DNA from: Prunus persica
Taxonomy: Eukaryota; Streptophyta; Magnoliopsida; Rosales; Rosaceae
Assembly (NCBI RefSeq): GCF_000346465.2
Contig: NC_034013.1
Span: 3,706,907 to 3,770,906 of the forward strand
Length of the DNA stretch: 64,000 nt
Reading direction: 5' to 3'
Of this stretch, positions 12,584-22,948 are shown one piece after another. A model generated the notes under the pieces. It made no database searches. It was given only the letters and a program-made list of their open reading frames with translations, and was not told the DNA's origin. Numbering within the stretch: the stretch's first letter is position 1; each line of letters starts with the position of its first letter. The translations under genes were made by a program, and so were the position numbers.

Positions 12584-12889
12584 TTTCCTGGGAAATTCTT
12601 TCCGTTTCTCGGGGTTTCCGGGAAAATTTTCCTAACGATATTGGTGGTTGAATTAGTTCCTCTCAAATCAAAGTTTGCCCATTTTCCATTTACCCATCTC
12701 TCCCTCTCACACTATTGCCACATGTCCACTTGCTTAACACAAATTAATCTCCACTTCATATGCTGCGAATTCTAAATAATAAAAAGAAATAAAAACAGAA
12801 AAATAGATAATTAAAAAAACCAGCAAATAAATCCAAAAGGGAAGAGAGAGTGCTACCTGACGAAGAAGAGGGCTAAAACAAAGCTTCCA
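12584..12889. promoter_or_regulatory. Likely shared upstream region of VMA12 and the rightward locus
   Basis: About 300 bp between the VMA12 start codon (minus strand) and the first ATG of a rightward open frame at 12890. Its position makes it the probable VMA12 promoter and possibly a divergent promoter. No specific motif is claimed. Confidence 0.35.
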
Positions 12890-13001
12890 ATGGCTTCCCC
12901 AGAGACTTCAAAAGTAGAGAAATTGAATCAAATGGTTGATTTATATTTTTCCAAACAGTGCTGCAGCTACGGAAAATTAAACACGCAAAAAGGTGAGCAA
13001 A
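12890..13001 (+). other. Orphan putative first exon, about 35 codons
   Basis: An ATG in a fair context opens a frame beginning MASPETSKVEKLNQMVDL and running to a plausible splice donor at AAAAG|GTGAGC (about 12992). No continuation is recognisable downstream before the tyrosyl-tRNA synthetase locus, and I do not recognise the peptide. It could be the 5' remnant of a gene lost when the synthetase region rearranged, the first exon of a short unknown gene, or chance. It sits head to head with VMA12. Confidence 0.25.
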
Positions 13002-13104
13002 ACCCAAATCAAATCTCAAATCAGCTTCAATCAATTCCAACCCAAAATCCCGAAATTCCCAATCAAATAATATCCCAGTCGTTTTTTATTCTTTCTTTCC
13101 GTAG

Positions 13105-13143
13105 AAAGAGAGAGAGAGAGGGAGAGAGAGAGAGAGAGAGAGA
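13105..13143. repeat. (GA)n microsatellite
   Basis: A nearly pure GA tract of about 38 bases upstream of the tyrosyl-tRNA synthetase locus. Confidence 0.9.
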
Positions 13144-13445
13144 AGGGCAGCCAAAACATACCACAGGCAGGGAAGCATCAAGCGCCAAAGTGAGATGAGA
13201 GAGGATCTGAAGCGCGCCCTTTGCTCATCGATGAAGAAGACGAAGAGAGTTAGAATTATGGGCCTGTCTGTCAGAGAAAATATTGGGTTCATGTTGGAAA
13301 GCATGGACCGACCCAAAAGATTTGACCTTTTTTCTGGCTCGAAATGGACCCAAGATTTGACTACGGTTCTAAACCTACTCAATCCAGGTTTTACATTAGT
13401 CCAGGCCGTAGTTTAAATAACGCCCATCCCGTTTCTTGTCTACCA

Positions 13446-14219
13446 AGCAAACGTGCCCTAGATATATACTACAAAGCTTTTGGGAAAGCTTCACACTTCT
13501 CCAATGGCGACCGAAGCACCAGAGCAAGCCCCGCCAGCTGATGGAATCCAATCTCTTTCAATTTCCGAGTCTCCACCATCCAGTTCCTCAAGTCCAACTA
13601 TCCAGTAAGTTCCTCTCGATTTCCTTTTCGTTTTTTTGTCGTTTCTAAATTTGTCCGTTGATCTGAACCTAATTTCAAACTTGTGTGGGTGTGATTTTGG
13701 TGAAGAATGAGTTTGGAGGAGAAGTACCAGATGGTGAGGAGCGTGGCAGAGGAAGGTATTCAAGAGGACGAGCTTCGGAATTTGCTGGCGCATTAGCCCG
13801 AACCCATCTGCTCTGATGGGTTTCAACCCTCCGGTAGAATGCATATTGCTCAGGTGTTTTTTCAAATTTTCTTTTGCAATCATATAAGTCATAACACATA
13901 ATTGATGTTGATTGATCTGTCAATTTCAATAGTTGATTTTGAACAAGATATAATACTTTGTAGAGAAGGTACTCAAATTGAGATTTTGCAGTGTGTTATT
14001 CTCTGTATTGATTATTTGGATTGTAATGGACTTTCTTGTGTTTTGAAAGAATAATTGTAGTAAGAAATTTAAGGGCATGTTTTCATTATATCATTGTTAA
14101 TTTTGTGAGGTTCAAATGTGTTGTTGTGTAGGGAGTTATGAAGATGATAAATGTGAACAAGATGACCTCCGCTGGCTGCAGAGTGAAAATATGGATTGCT
14201 GATTTGTTTGCAAAGCTAA
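13446..14219 (+). pseudogene. Upstream partial copy of the tyrosyl-tRNA synthetase 5' end
   Basis: This stretch is the first copy of a tandem duplication of about 775 bp. It holds the ATG exon (13504-13604), a duplicated exon 2 (13706-13853) and a partial exon 3 (14132 to about 14219). Exon 2 carries TAG at 13794-13796 where the downstream copy has AAG (LLAH* instead of LLAHKPEP). Exon 3 breaks off inside the IWIAD region and runs straight into a second copy of the sequence that begins at 13446 (shared word AAACGTGCCCTAG). Exon 1 may still serve the downstream gene; exons 2 and 3 here cannot contribute to a full-length protein. Confidence 0.8.
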
Positions 14220-16672
14220 GTAAACGTGCCCTAGGTATACTCTACAAAGCTTTTGGGAAAGCTCCCACACTAAGCTCATCAAATCCAGCTATCCAGTAAG
14301 CTTCTCTCACTTTTCTTATCGTTCCTATTATTTTCCGTTGATCTGAACTTATTTCAAACTTGTGGGTGTGATTTTGGTGAAGAATGAGTTTGGAGGAGAA
14401 GTACCAGATGGTGAGGAGCGTGGCAGAGGAGTGTATTCAAGATGACGAGCTTCGGAATTTACTGGCTCATAAGCCCGAACCCATCTGCTATGATGGGTTT
14501 GAACCCTCCGGTCGAATGCACATTGCTCAGGTGTTATTTCAAATTTTTTAGCAATCATAAAATTCATAACACATAATTCATATTGATTATGTATCTGTAA
14601 ATTTCAGTAGTTCAATTTGAACAAGATTTGATACATTTTGTGGAGAGAAGGTACTCAAATTGAGATTATGCAATGTGTTCTTCTCGTGTATTGGTTATTT
14701 GGATTGCAATGGACTTTCTTGTGTTTTCAAAGAATAATTTTAGTAAGAAATTTAAGGGGCCCCATGTTTTCATTATGTCATTGTTAATTTTGTGAGGTTC
14801 AAATGTGTTGTTGTCTAGGGAGTTATGAAGACGATAAATGTGAACAAGATGACCTCTGCTGGCTGCAGAGTGAAAATATGGATTGCAGATTGGTTTGCAC
14901 AATTAAACAATAAGATGGGGGGGTGATTTGAAAAAGATAGAGACTGTTGGGCGCTACATGATAGAGATATGGAAGGCTGCTGGGATGAATTTGGACAATG
15001 GCAAAGTTGAGTTTGTGTGGTCTTCAGAGGAGATTAATGCGAGATCACATGAGTATTGGCCTCGTGTGATGGACATAGCTCGAAAGTATACAGTTAACAG
15101 GATGACTAGGTAGCTAGCCTATTATGATGCTTATTGTGCCTATTATATCTGTTGAATCTCGACTTATGTATTTTTTTCCTTCTATATATCCAGGTGTGGT
15201 CAGATTATGGGTCGAAATGAGCCAGGTGATATAAATGCATCCCAAATTCTCTACCCATGTATGCAATGTGCAGATATATTCTTCCTTCAGGTGCTTGCTG
15301 TTTTAATTTTGGATATTTTATTAATAGGTTTTGTCTCCCATGTTGCCTTATGTTGTGACATACTGTAGACTTGGCTTCATCATTTGCTAAATATTGCACT
15401 GATTAGTGAGGGAATGATGCTAGTTTTTATGTATGTAAGAAGTATATGATAGGTGCACTTAGGCCATGATGCATTTAATTCGAGCATTGTTCATCAACCT
15501 CTAATTTGATACATGTTTTATTTCTCATCAAAAGAAAAGAAGAAAAAAAAATTGTCAATGTTCAATTTCAATGAATATGTCATGGTGACTTGTGAAATGT
15601 TTTTCCTTTAATAGGCGGACATCTGTCAGATGGGAATGGATCAGCGTAAAGTAAATGTTCTTGCAAGAGAGTACTGTGATGACATCAAGAAGAAGAACAA
15701 GCCTATTATCTTGTCACACCGTAATATTCTAATTCCTATTTATGTTGTTGCAATGCTATTGTTTTATGCTTTAACATGAGAGTACTTACACAGTATTTGT
15801 TAATTTTTCTTAATGATGATTTGCAGACATGTTACCTGGTTTGAAGCAAGGGCAGGAGAAGATGTCTAAAAGTGATGTATCGTCCTCCATATTCATGGAA
15901 GATGAAGAGGTGGGTTGTTTTAAGCTACGGGTTTTAGCTTTCAATGTATGCCACCAAATGTTTATTCTATTTTTTGACATATATCACTGAATCTCAGGCT
16001 GAAGTGAATTTGAAGATAAAGAAAGCGTACTGTCCTCCAAATGTTGTTGAAGGGAATCCATGTATGGAGTATGTGAGGTATCTCATCCTACCTTGGTTCA
16101 ATGAGTTCATTGTAGAACGTTTTGAAAAGAACGGCGGAAATAAGTAAGTGACTTTAGATTTATACTGGTAAAAATAATTTATTTAAAAAACTTTTGCTTG
16201 TTTTACCTAATTGAACCTCATGTTGGTTGTAATCGTTCCTTTTGCGCATTCCCCCCAATACAGGACTTTCAAAAGCTTTGAAGAATTGGCTGCTGATTAT
16301 GAAAGTGGTGAGCTACATCCAGCTGACCTTAAATCAGCTTTATCAAAAGCATTGAACAAAATATTGGAGGTAGGCTTATTTTTTATATGCCATGTTCTTT
16401 TCATTTTAAAGAAAATACTGGAAGTAGGCGTAACTTTGTTTTTCCTGAATGCAGCCTGTACGCGCACACTTCAAGAATGACAAAACTGCCAAAAAGCTAT
16501 TGCAACGTGTCAAAGTATTTTCTGGTTTTTCCTGTAGATAAAAATTTGTTTTCTTCATTACATATCTCAGAATTATTAGTTCAAAGTTGCCTTAGGTTAT
16601 CAATTTATTATTCGGAGGAAAACTCAACCAAGCTTTTCTTTGGTTTTGTAGAACTATAGAGTCACCGGGTGA
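13504..16672 (+). CDS. Tyrosine--tRNA ligase, cytosolic type, with frameshift
   Basis: The enzyme charges tRNA-Tyr in cytosolic translation. Proposed exons are 13504-13604, 14383-14530, 14819-15109, 15194-15290, 15615-15720, 15827-15909, 15998-16143, 16264-16369, 16455-16514 and 16652-16672. Exon 1 of the upstream copy joins exon 2 of the downstream copy exactly in frame (PTIQ|MSLEEKYQMV). Motifs include GFEPSGRMHIAQ (HIGH-type ATP site), KMSKS in GQEKMSKSD, and the C-terminus QRVKNYRVTG. Apart from one defect the splices are in frame, for 385 residues, the usual length of plant cytosolic enzymes. The defect is a run of seven Gs (14917-14923), where MGGDLKKI requires six; as written it gives TGA at 14924-14926. 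This may be a sequencing error or a true loss. The downstream copy has lost its own exon 1, but translation could also start at its Met 14384. Confidence 0.8.
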
Positions 16673-19128
16673 TGAATGCAAGGGAGCTAATGATATTGTA
16701 GGAAAACATTTTTTTTTTTTGGCAGAAACATTGGATATCCTTAGTTGTTTTTCGATTTGATCTCTGTCATTTACTAAACAATTCCCTTGAGGGATTTTTA
16801 TATACATGATATTGTTGCGGTTCCATCATGTTCTCATATGTGCTGTTTCATAAAAATTCACAGAAGCATTTCTCTTTGACCATTCTGTTTTTCTTTGGTA
16901 AAATGATTTGAATGACGGAGTTTGAAATGGAATAGTTTGTGTCAAGTTGGCTTTTAAAATCGTATATTGCTAAAGTGCTATGGACTAAATAACCCCTACA
17001 CCTAGAGGTTAGCTAAACAAGAAAAACTGTATAAATCCTAACACTTGAGATCCAATCCTACTTTACCACTTAAAAGCATCTCATCTAATCTCCCCATATG
17101 GCATAGCTTTTGTGTTGTGATCCCTTTGCTAGCTAGATAGCCACCTTATGGATGTGACAGAGAAATTGCATTCAAATTCATAATCTTTTAACCTAGCCTT
17201 CTATTCATTTATTTTTGGAAGTTTTTAGCAAGCAAATAAGTCCAATGAACAACTTTTTTTTCACAATCAAAGCGGGCAAAAATGGAGATAGGAAAATGAT
17301 GTCAACCCTATTTATAAATCATGATCAAAATTATCAAGTTACTGCAAATTACAATAGACGTAGTTGGAGAGATAGTTGGGTGACTGTGAGAGGAAAAGTT
17401 TGTGGCAAATGGTTACTTAGTGACCATATTAGTAATATGGTAACTAAGTAACCATTTACCACATGATATTACCCTTAACTTTGACATTTCATACCCTCTA
17501 GTTGGAAGTTGCTAGGGGGTGGATTCAACCCGGGCTCCGTTCGAAGAGACGAATAAAGGTCTTAATAAATAGTAAATATATTTTCATTTTCTATTTGCAA
17601 AACTATTTGGGCTGGAAGCCTCTTGCGCCCAAGAATGAAAAGCAAAAATGCCCTCCGGTTAACAGTTTTCTTTTTGGCAGGGGCTCATATCCTATTAATT
17701 AACTAAAGTTAACAGATGAAGGAAAATGAAGGTCACTAGCAACTTGGTTGATCACATGTGCATTGCTTTAGCAACGCTGCAGGCTGCCTTCAAGAATCCG
17801 GTATCTGTTTGTGTAAAAATGAACTTTCTGATTATGCTTGATTCTGCTATTAATTCTCACTTGTGAATAATTGAATGATAACAATGTTCTTGAATTTTCA
17901 ATTTCAGTGGTTGATTCTGCTACCAAGGGAAATCGGTATATAAATTCATGTCTCAGATATTATTGAAGGCTTTGATCGCCTTCTCTTACCATTTAATAGA
18001 TACCAGAAAAAGGAAATGGCTTTGAATATGGTGGGATCACTCAAACTTTTTATGCATAATATGATATGAACATGTCTGCAATAACCGTGATTAAAGAATT
18101 GTGGTTTCTGCAATAATCATTTCTTGTTCTTAATATAATTTGATCCCCGACATCAATCGGACTATCTAACATGCCGTTTGTTTTCTCAGTATCTTTATTT
18201 CCTACTAACAAGTAATGCATGTCATCTAGAAAAGTATTCTTGCACTCTGTACGTGTAATTCAGAGAGATGTTTGCTATTAACGTGTGGCGCACATCCTTG
18301 CGATGACTGGCCACATGACTACTTTCTCAAGTGGAAGTTTTTAACTTCGTTTTCTTCTGAGCAAATCTGCCGATGCAGCACTGATAGAATACTATCTCAG
18401 TAACTTTGAGTCTTAGTATCTGTTGGGTGCTTTCTTAGTTTAGGATGGAGAGGATTTAAACTTAGGCAACTTTTTCTCTTTTTGTTGGGAGATACCCCCC
18501 CATGTTTGCTTTTGCTGCATAAGAAAACATTGATTTTCCTTTTTTGGCAGGTTGAATGAAGAAATGAAGGGCATAGACAGTCTAGCATTGCAGCTGTATC
18601 CTTAACATTTGTTTCATTATATCCTATGTGCATGTCTTGCATAGCTTATGCTTTGGCCTTCCATTGTGCCAATTACTTATGCTGAAATCAAGGATTCATC
18701 CTACTGTCTGCTGATATGAAGGCATCTGGATGCTCAGTCTAGTATCAAGTGGCTGCCAGTTGAGAAAAATTGCTAAACGCAGTTTAGTATTTAGAATTCC
18801 CATCAACTGCAATTCCTGAGAGTTGTTTGCTTTTGTGATGTCAGTATTGTTTCGGATTCCTTAAGCGTCCAGAAAAATCTTGAGAAGAAATGTTGATGCT
18901 CTAGACTCGAGAGTTAACAAGCTCCTCCATCTTGCATGATGTCGACCTGCTGACCTCCCGGACTTATTATTACATCAGTTATCAATGCGGGAGCTTCTCT
19001 TCCAACTTCTCTGCTTACCTATGATTGTTTTGCTTGGCAGTTATTGTCATTGTCGGTGTCTTTGTTAGGTAATTAATGGGTGAACTAGTTGTCCTGTATG
19101 CATCTAAGTTCGTCAAATTCATCGATAC
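16673..19128. other. Intergenic, possible weak exon-like fragments
   Basis: No gene can be modelled. Short exon-like stretches on the plus strand are near 17728-17801 (MKVTSNLVDHMCIALATLQ), 18551-18606 (LNEEMKGIDSLALQLYP) and 18885-18940 (VDALDSRVNKLLHLA, then a stop). They have plausible splice signals but could not be joined into one frame, and I do not recognise them. They could be remnants of a small coiled-coil gene. Confidence 0.25.
17401..17463. repeat. Near-perfect 31-bp palindrome
   Basis: The arms 17401-17431 and 17433-17463 are reverse complements except at two positions and are separated by a single base. The core is AAATGGTTACTTAGT followed by CCATATTA. Single-stranded DNA or RNA would form a long hairpin. 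It may be a miniature fold-back transposon. Confidence 0.9.
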
Positions 19129-20262
19129 CTAAATGTTTGAGCTTCTTAAATCCTCCAACTCCAAAACATACTCTCCTTCAAACACCTGAGATAACTCACG
19201 ATGTACTAGATTGGGCAAATACTGAAGGAATACAAGTGGATCATCCTTTAACCTACTCCACTTCAAACATAACATGACAATGCTATGCAGAGAAGGTATA
19301 CAGTGAGGTAATGTCTCCAATCGTCCTTGTAAGTACAGCCTCTGAAGCAGGAGAGGGGAAGAAGAAAGGTGCTGCAAATCAATGATCCCATCCTCTTCTA
19401 CTGAAGTTATGGACAATGCACAAGGTTTGCTGAGCTTTTCAATGGATGAACAAAGAACCTTTAAATCTTCTTTTCCCAGAACAATGCCTAACCTTCTCAA
19501 CTGAACTAGTTTCCCCAGCTCTCTTATTATGGCAGTGGCACCACCATCTTTGTTTGCCTTGATGAAACAAACACATGTCTTTGGTAGCCAAAACACCACT
19601 GACTGCTACAATTGCAAGGGGCAGCTCCTCGCACCTTCTTAAAATATAATTACTAGGGGTGGGCATCGGGACCGGAAAACCGGAACACCGAATCGAACCG
19701 GTGAAAAAAAACCGGAAAAAAAACTGGTTGACCAAAAAAGTCAACAAACCGGACCGGAACCGGACCGAACCGGTTCCAACCGGTTCCGGTTCCGGTTTTA
19801 CATCTCTCCGTACCGGACCGGACCGAACCGGACCGGTCATATATTTTATATTTATATTTTTACAAAATTTTAAAATCTAATGCCATATTTTAACTTTTAT
19901 AATCACTAATTTTCCAAGTTCAACTTCAAAAAATTTCTAAATGTATGAATTGGATTATTTGTTCATTTTTAAGCTAAAAAAAAAGTTATTTATTATAATT
20001 TTTTTATAAAAAAAAATTAAAATTTTTTTTTTTTTTTATAAAAAATTAAAAAATTAAAAAATTAATAATCCGGTTCAAAACCGGAACCGGTCAGAACCGG
20101 ACCGGAACCGGTTAGAACCGAACCGGCCGGTTTTTGAAATTTTTTTTGCCTAAATCGGACCGAACCGAACCGGTTAAATAATACCAGTTTCGATTCCGGT
20201 TTGAGGTGAGAACCGGACCGCGCCCACCCCTAATAATTACTGATCTCCTCTAAATGAAGAAG
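19129..20262 (-). pseudogene. NB-LRR (CC-NBS-LRR) resistance-gene relic
   Basis: Reading leftwards from 20262, the fragment encodes HLEEISNYILRRCEELPLAI, the GLPLA (here ELPLA) region of the NB-ARC domain, then VSGVLATKD. After that it jumps, with a change of frame, into an LRR segment (GKLVQLRRLGIVLGKEDLKV and SLHSIVMLCLKWSRLKDDPL). An intact plant NLR has several hundred residues between these two parts, so a large internal deletion has occurred. The NB-ARC P-loop and the coiled coil are absent. A 579-bp hAT-like element (19654-20232) interrupts the codons for SNY. The family is the RPM1-like CC-NLR group by resemblance. It cannot make a functional receptor. Confidence 0.82.
19654..20232. 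mobile_element. Non-autonomous hAT-like element, 579 bp
   Basis: The termini are TAGGGGTGGGC and its exact inverse, and the element is flanked by a perfect 8-bp duplication ATAATTAC (19646-19653 and 20233-20240). Both features are typical of hAT elements. The subterminal regions are packed with short CCGGAACCGG / GGACCGG-type motifs on both sides of an AT-rich centre; in hAT elements such subterminal repeats bind the transposase. No transposase frame is present. Confidence 0.92.
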
Positions 20263-20778
20263 TGTTGGAAAAATTATGGGCTGTCAAATAAAATATTGGG
20301 TTTAAGTTGAGAAGCATGGACCGACCCAAATTTGACTTCTTGTTTGGGTCAAAATGGACCCCAACATTTGACTAGTGTGTCAAGTTTGTAATTCATATTT
20401 TGGGCCTATTGCAATTCTATCGTTTCGTTTTTCAATTTTCTTATCAAAAAATTGCATGTAACATTTTCCACTATAGTGATTTAACTTAAAATCTCAAATG
20501 ATTCCAAAAAAAAAAAAAAAAAAAAAAAAAAACCTCAAAATATCATACGGCATGTGGGTTGTTTATTGGTTGATGTCATTTATGTGAAATCACAAAATCT
20601 TTTTTTGGTTTTAGTATTTTCATTGTGATTATGATTTGCGATTACGACAATTAGATTCGTCACACATCAAAATTGTAGTTTTTATGTTAAATACACAGTT
20701 AAGGTTATTTCTTAAGTAAATTTGTGCTTATAACTCGTTTATTTAGATTTTACTGCTAGTTTATTTTAATTTGTATTA

Positions 20779-21151
20779 TCATGCTCTCTATTTTTTAGTT
20801 ATAATTTAGTTAAAAACATATAAAAGTTATTTTAGAAACTCTCTATAAAATTTAAACTCCAATCATGTTCTCTAGTTTAGAGAGTCATAAATGTTATAAC
20901 TCTTTTTTAATTGGTCCATCTCTATTTAAAAATAATATAAAAAATAGTTAGCATTAATTATAGGTTTGAAATACTCATTAAATTATAGGAAGCTACTAAA
21001 AGTCATTTCTCTCTTCTCAGATTTAGGAACTCCTAGAGATCTCACTATTTTAGGATGTGGATAGGTAGGAAGTATGGTTGGAGTTGTATTTTTCCAATTC
21101 CTCTCCAAAATTTGTCGAAATAAGTAATTTAGAGAGTCCATTATAGATGCT
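20779..21151. mobile_element. Diverged Tourist-like MITE, inverted copy of 8832-9236
   Basis: The sequence matches the reverse complement of the 8832-9236 element over most of its length (for example TTTAGGAACTCCTAGAG and GAGAGTCATAAATG). The right end reads GAGTCCATTATAGATGC. The left end is less well preserved, so the border is approximate. Confidence 0.6.
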
Positions 21152-22903
21152 TTAAGATGTTAATTCTTAATACAGTTTATGACTCATCACTATATATATA
21201 TGGTCATGTTTTCTTCCTCTCTCTGCTATCCCAATGCTTTAATTTTGATTGTTGGGATGTTGGTTGTCGGTTGTAATTTGAGTATACTCAAAAAGAACAA
21301 AAAAAATTATTGTGTCGATTGTAAGTGTTATGACATCGAATTTGCTAGACAGAAGAAGAAGGCAAATGGCAAACGTCTCTTCTGATGGCCCAAATTGGTC
21401 AATCGGTGGACCCAAAAAAAGGTCCATCACTCTATATCATGACCGCATGGGGCCTAAACTCCCAAAAGAGGCTAAACACATATCTCCTCAACTAAACAAA
21501 TGTTTGTCTACATCCGTTTTACGACGTGTGTCTCACACTTGGTATATCATCTTGTAAATGACATTGCAGAAAATAATAAGTAAAAAAGTTATATACGCTC
21601 GTTTTATTGACGGGTGTCTCATACTTTATAGATGAACGCTAGTTACTTTTTATCTTGCATCTCTCTTCTTGTCTTTTTCATTCATTTTATGTCACGTCAC
21701 TCACACATTAATCTATATATGTAATGTAGGGTATTAATATTTTGTTTATAAAGAAAATAAAGGTTTTTGAATACATTAAATACATAGATTTATATATAAA
21801 TAGAATACACGTGGTTTATGAGTTATTTGTGAGCAAGTTTTTCTTCCTAAACATGATTGGAGATGGTCAACGGAGTCTAATCCAGTAAAAAAGAACATTG
21901 AACTTCACACGAATAGTTTCAAATTCGAACCTCTAATATTATGTGTGAAAAATCTCTCCTTTTTGTAGTTCAGCTAAACTATGCTTGTATTAACAACAAA
22001 ATTGGAGATGATAATAAATCAACGAATTAAAGAAATAAATACAGTTGTTGTTGTAGCAAGTAGATGGCTGGGCTTGATTAGGTATGTGAATGTCTGGTGT
22101 GTGAAATATAATGGCGACACATGTTCCCACCAAACTCCATTTATACATTTATTATGTGACCAAATTACGTCTTCTCCTCATAACAACTACCTCCCAACTA
22201 TACCCTGTTCTCCACGCTCTTTGAATGCTAGCCACTCGTCTCTATCCCTCCTTCTCTTCTGGCTCTTCTACTTCTATATCTAAACCTGCCCTACTCTTTT
22301 TCAACGCAATAAATTCATCCTGATCATAATTCATTACTTCCAAGAGTTTCACTAAATAATCACCATCAATAATTCATCAATGTACTGAATATAACAGCTT
22401 TTCTCCTTATTACGATGATTAAAACCTTTAACTGTAAAGATGTTTGCATAATCCTCTTAATTCGAGTCCATATTTATATTTTTTCATTTAAAATATTAAA
22501 TGTATATGAATATTAAACGATTATTAGTTAAAAGTATATAACAATAATGTATATCAAGCGAACACTCTCTTGATATTATAAACTATATGATCTAGATAGG
22601 TAATGCATTTTTTGTGCACACCTTCGGTCGCAAGTTAATATCATAAATGATAAATAAGGATGAAGTTAAAGGTTTTAAATTAGAGCTCTGATATCGTATT
22701 AGACGAGATATATAAAAGTTTAAATACTCAAATATGAGCTAATAATGTATGTATAATTTTCTTCTAGAGTATTTGCCCCATCTTGATTAAAAATTTGGGT
22801 AACGTGTGGGACAACTTGTCCTATATAATCTCATCGATCCCTCTCTCCATAATCCAAAACTTGCAACCCCACTGATCTTGCCAGCTCCTTCAAACCCAAA
22901 AAT

Positions 22904-22906
<3 letters not shown>

Positions 22907-22944
<38 letters not shown>
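22907..22944. repeat. (CT)n tract in the 5' UTR of the SDR gene
   Basis: A pure CT run of about 38 bases ends five bases before the ATG at 22949. Such pyrimidine tracts near plant transcription starts can influence expression; that effect is not shown here. Confidence 0.9.
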
Positions 22945-22947
<3 letters not shown>

Positions 22948-22948
22948 A

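Larger units (their letters stand above)
20263..22948. other. Intergenic, repeat-rich
   Basis: No supported gene. A stretch at about 20274-20380 matches 13250-13372 (shared words AAGCATGGACCGACCCAAA and TTTGACTA). A poly(A) run sits at about 20506-20532. A diverged Tourist-like MITE follows. The last 100 bases form the proximal promoter and 5' UTR of the SDR gene, ending in a (CT)n tract. Confidence 0.45.
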
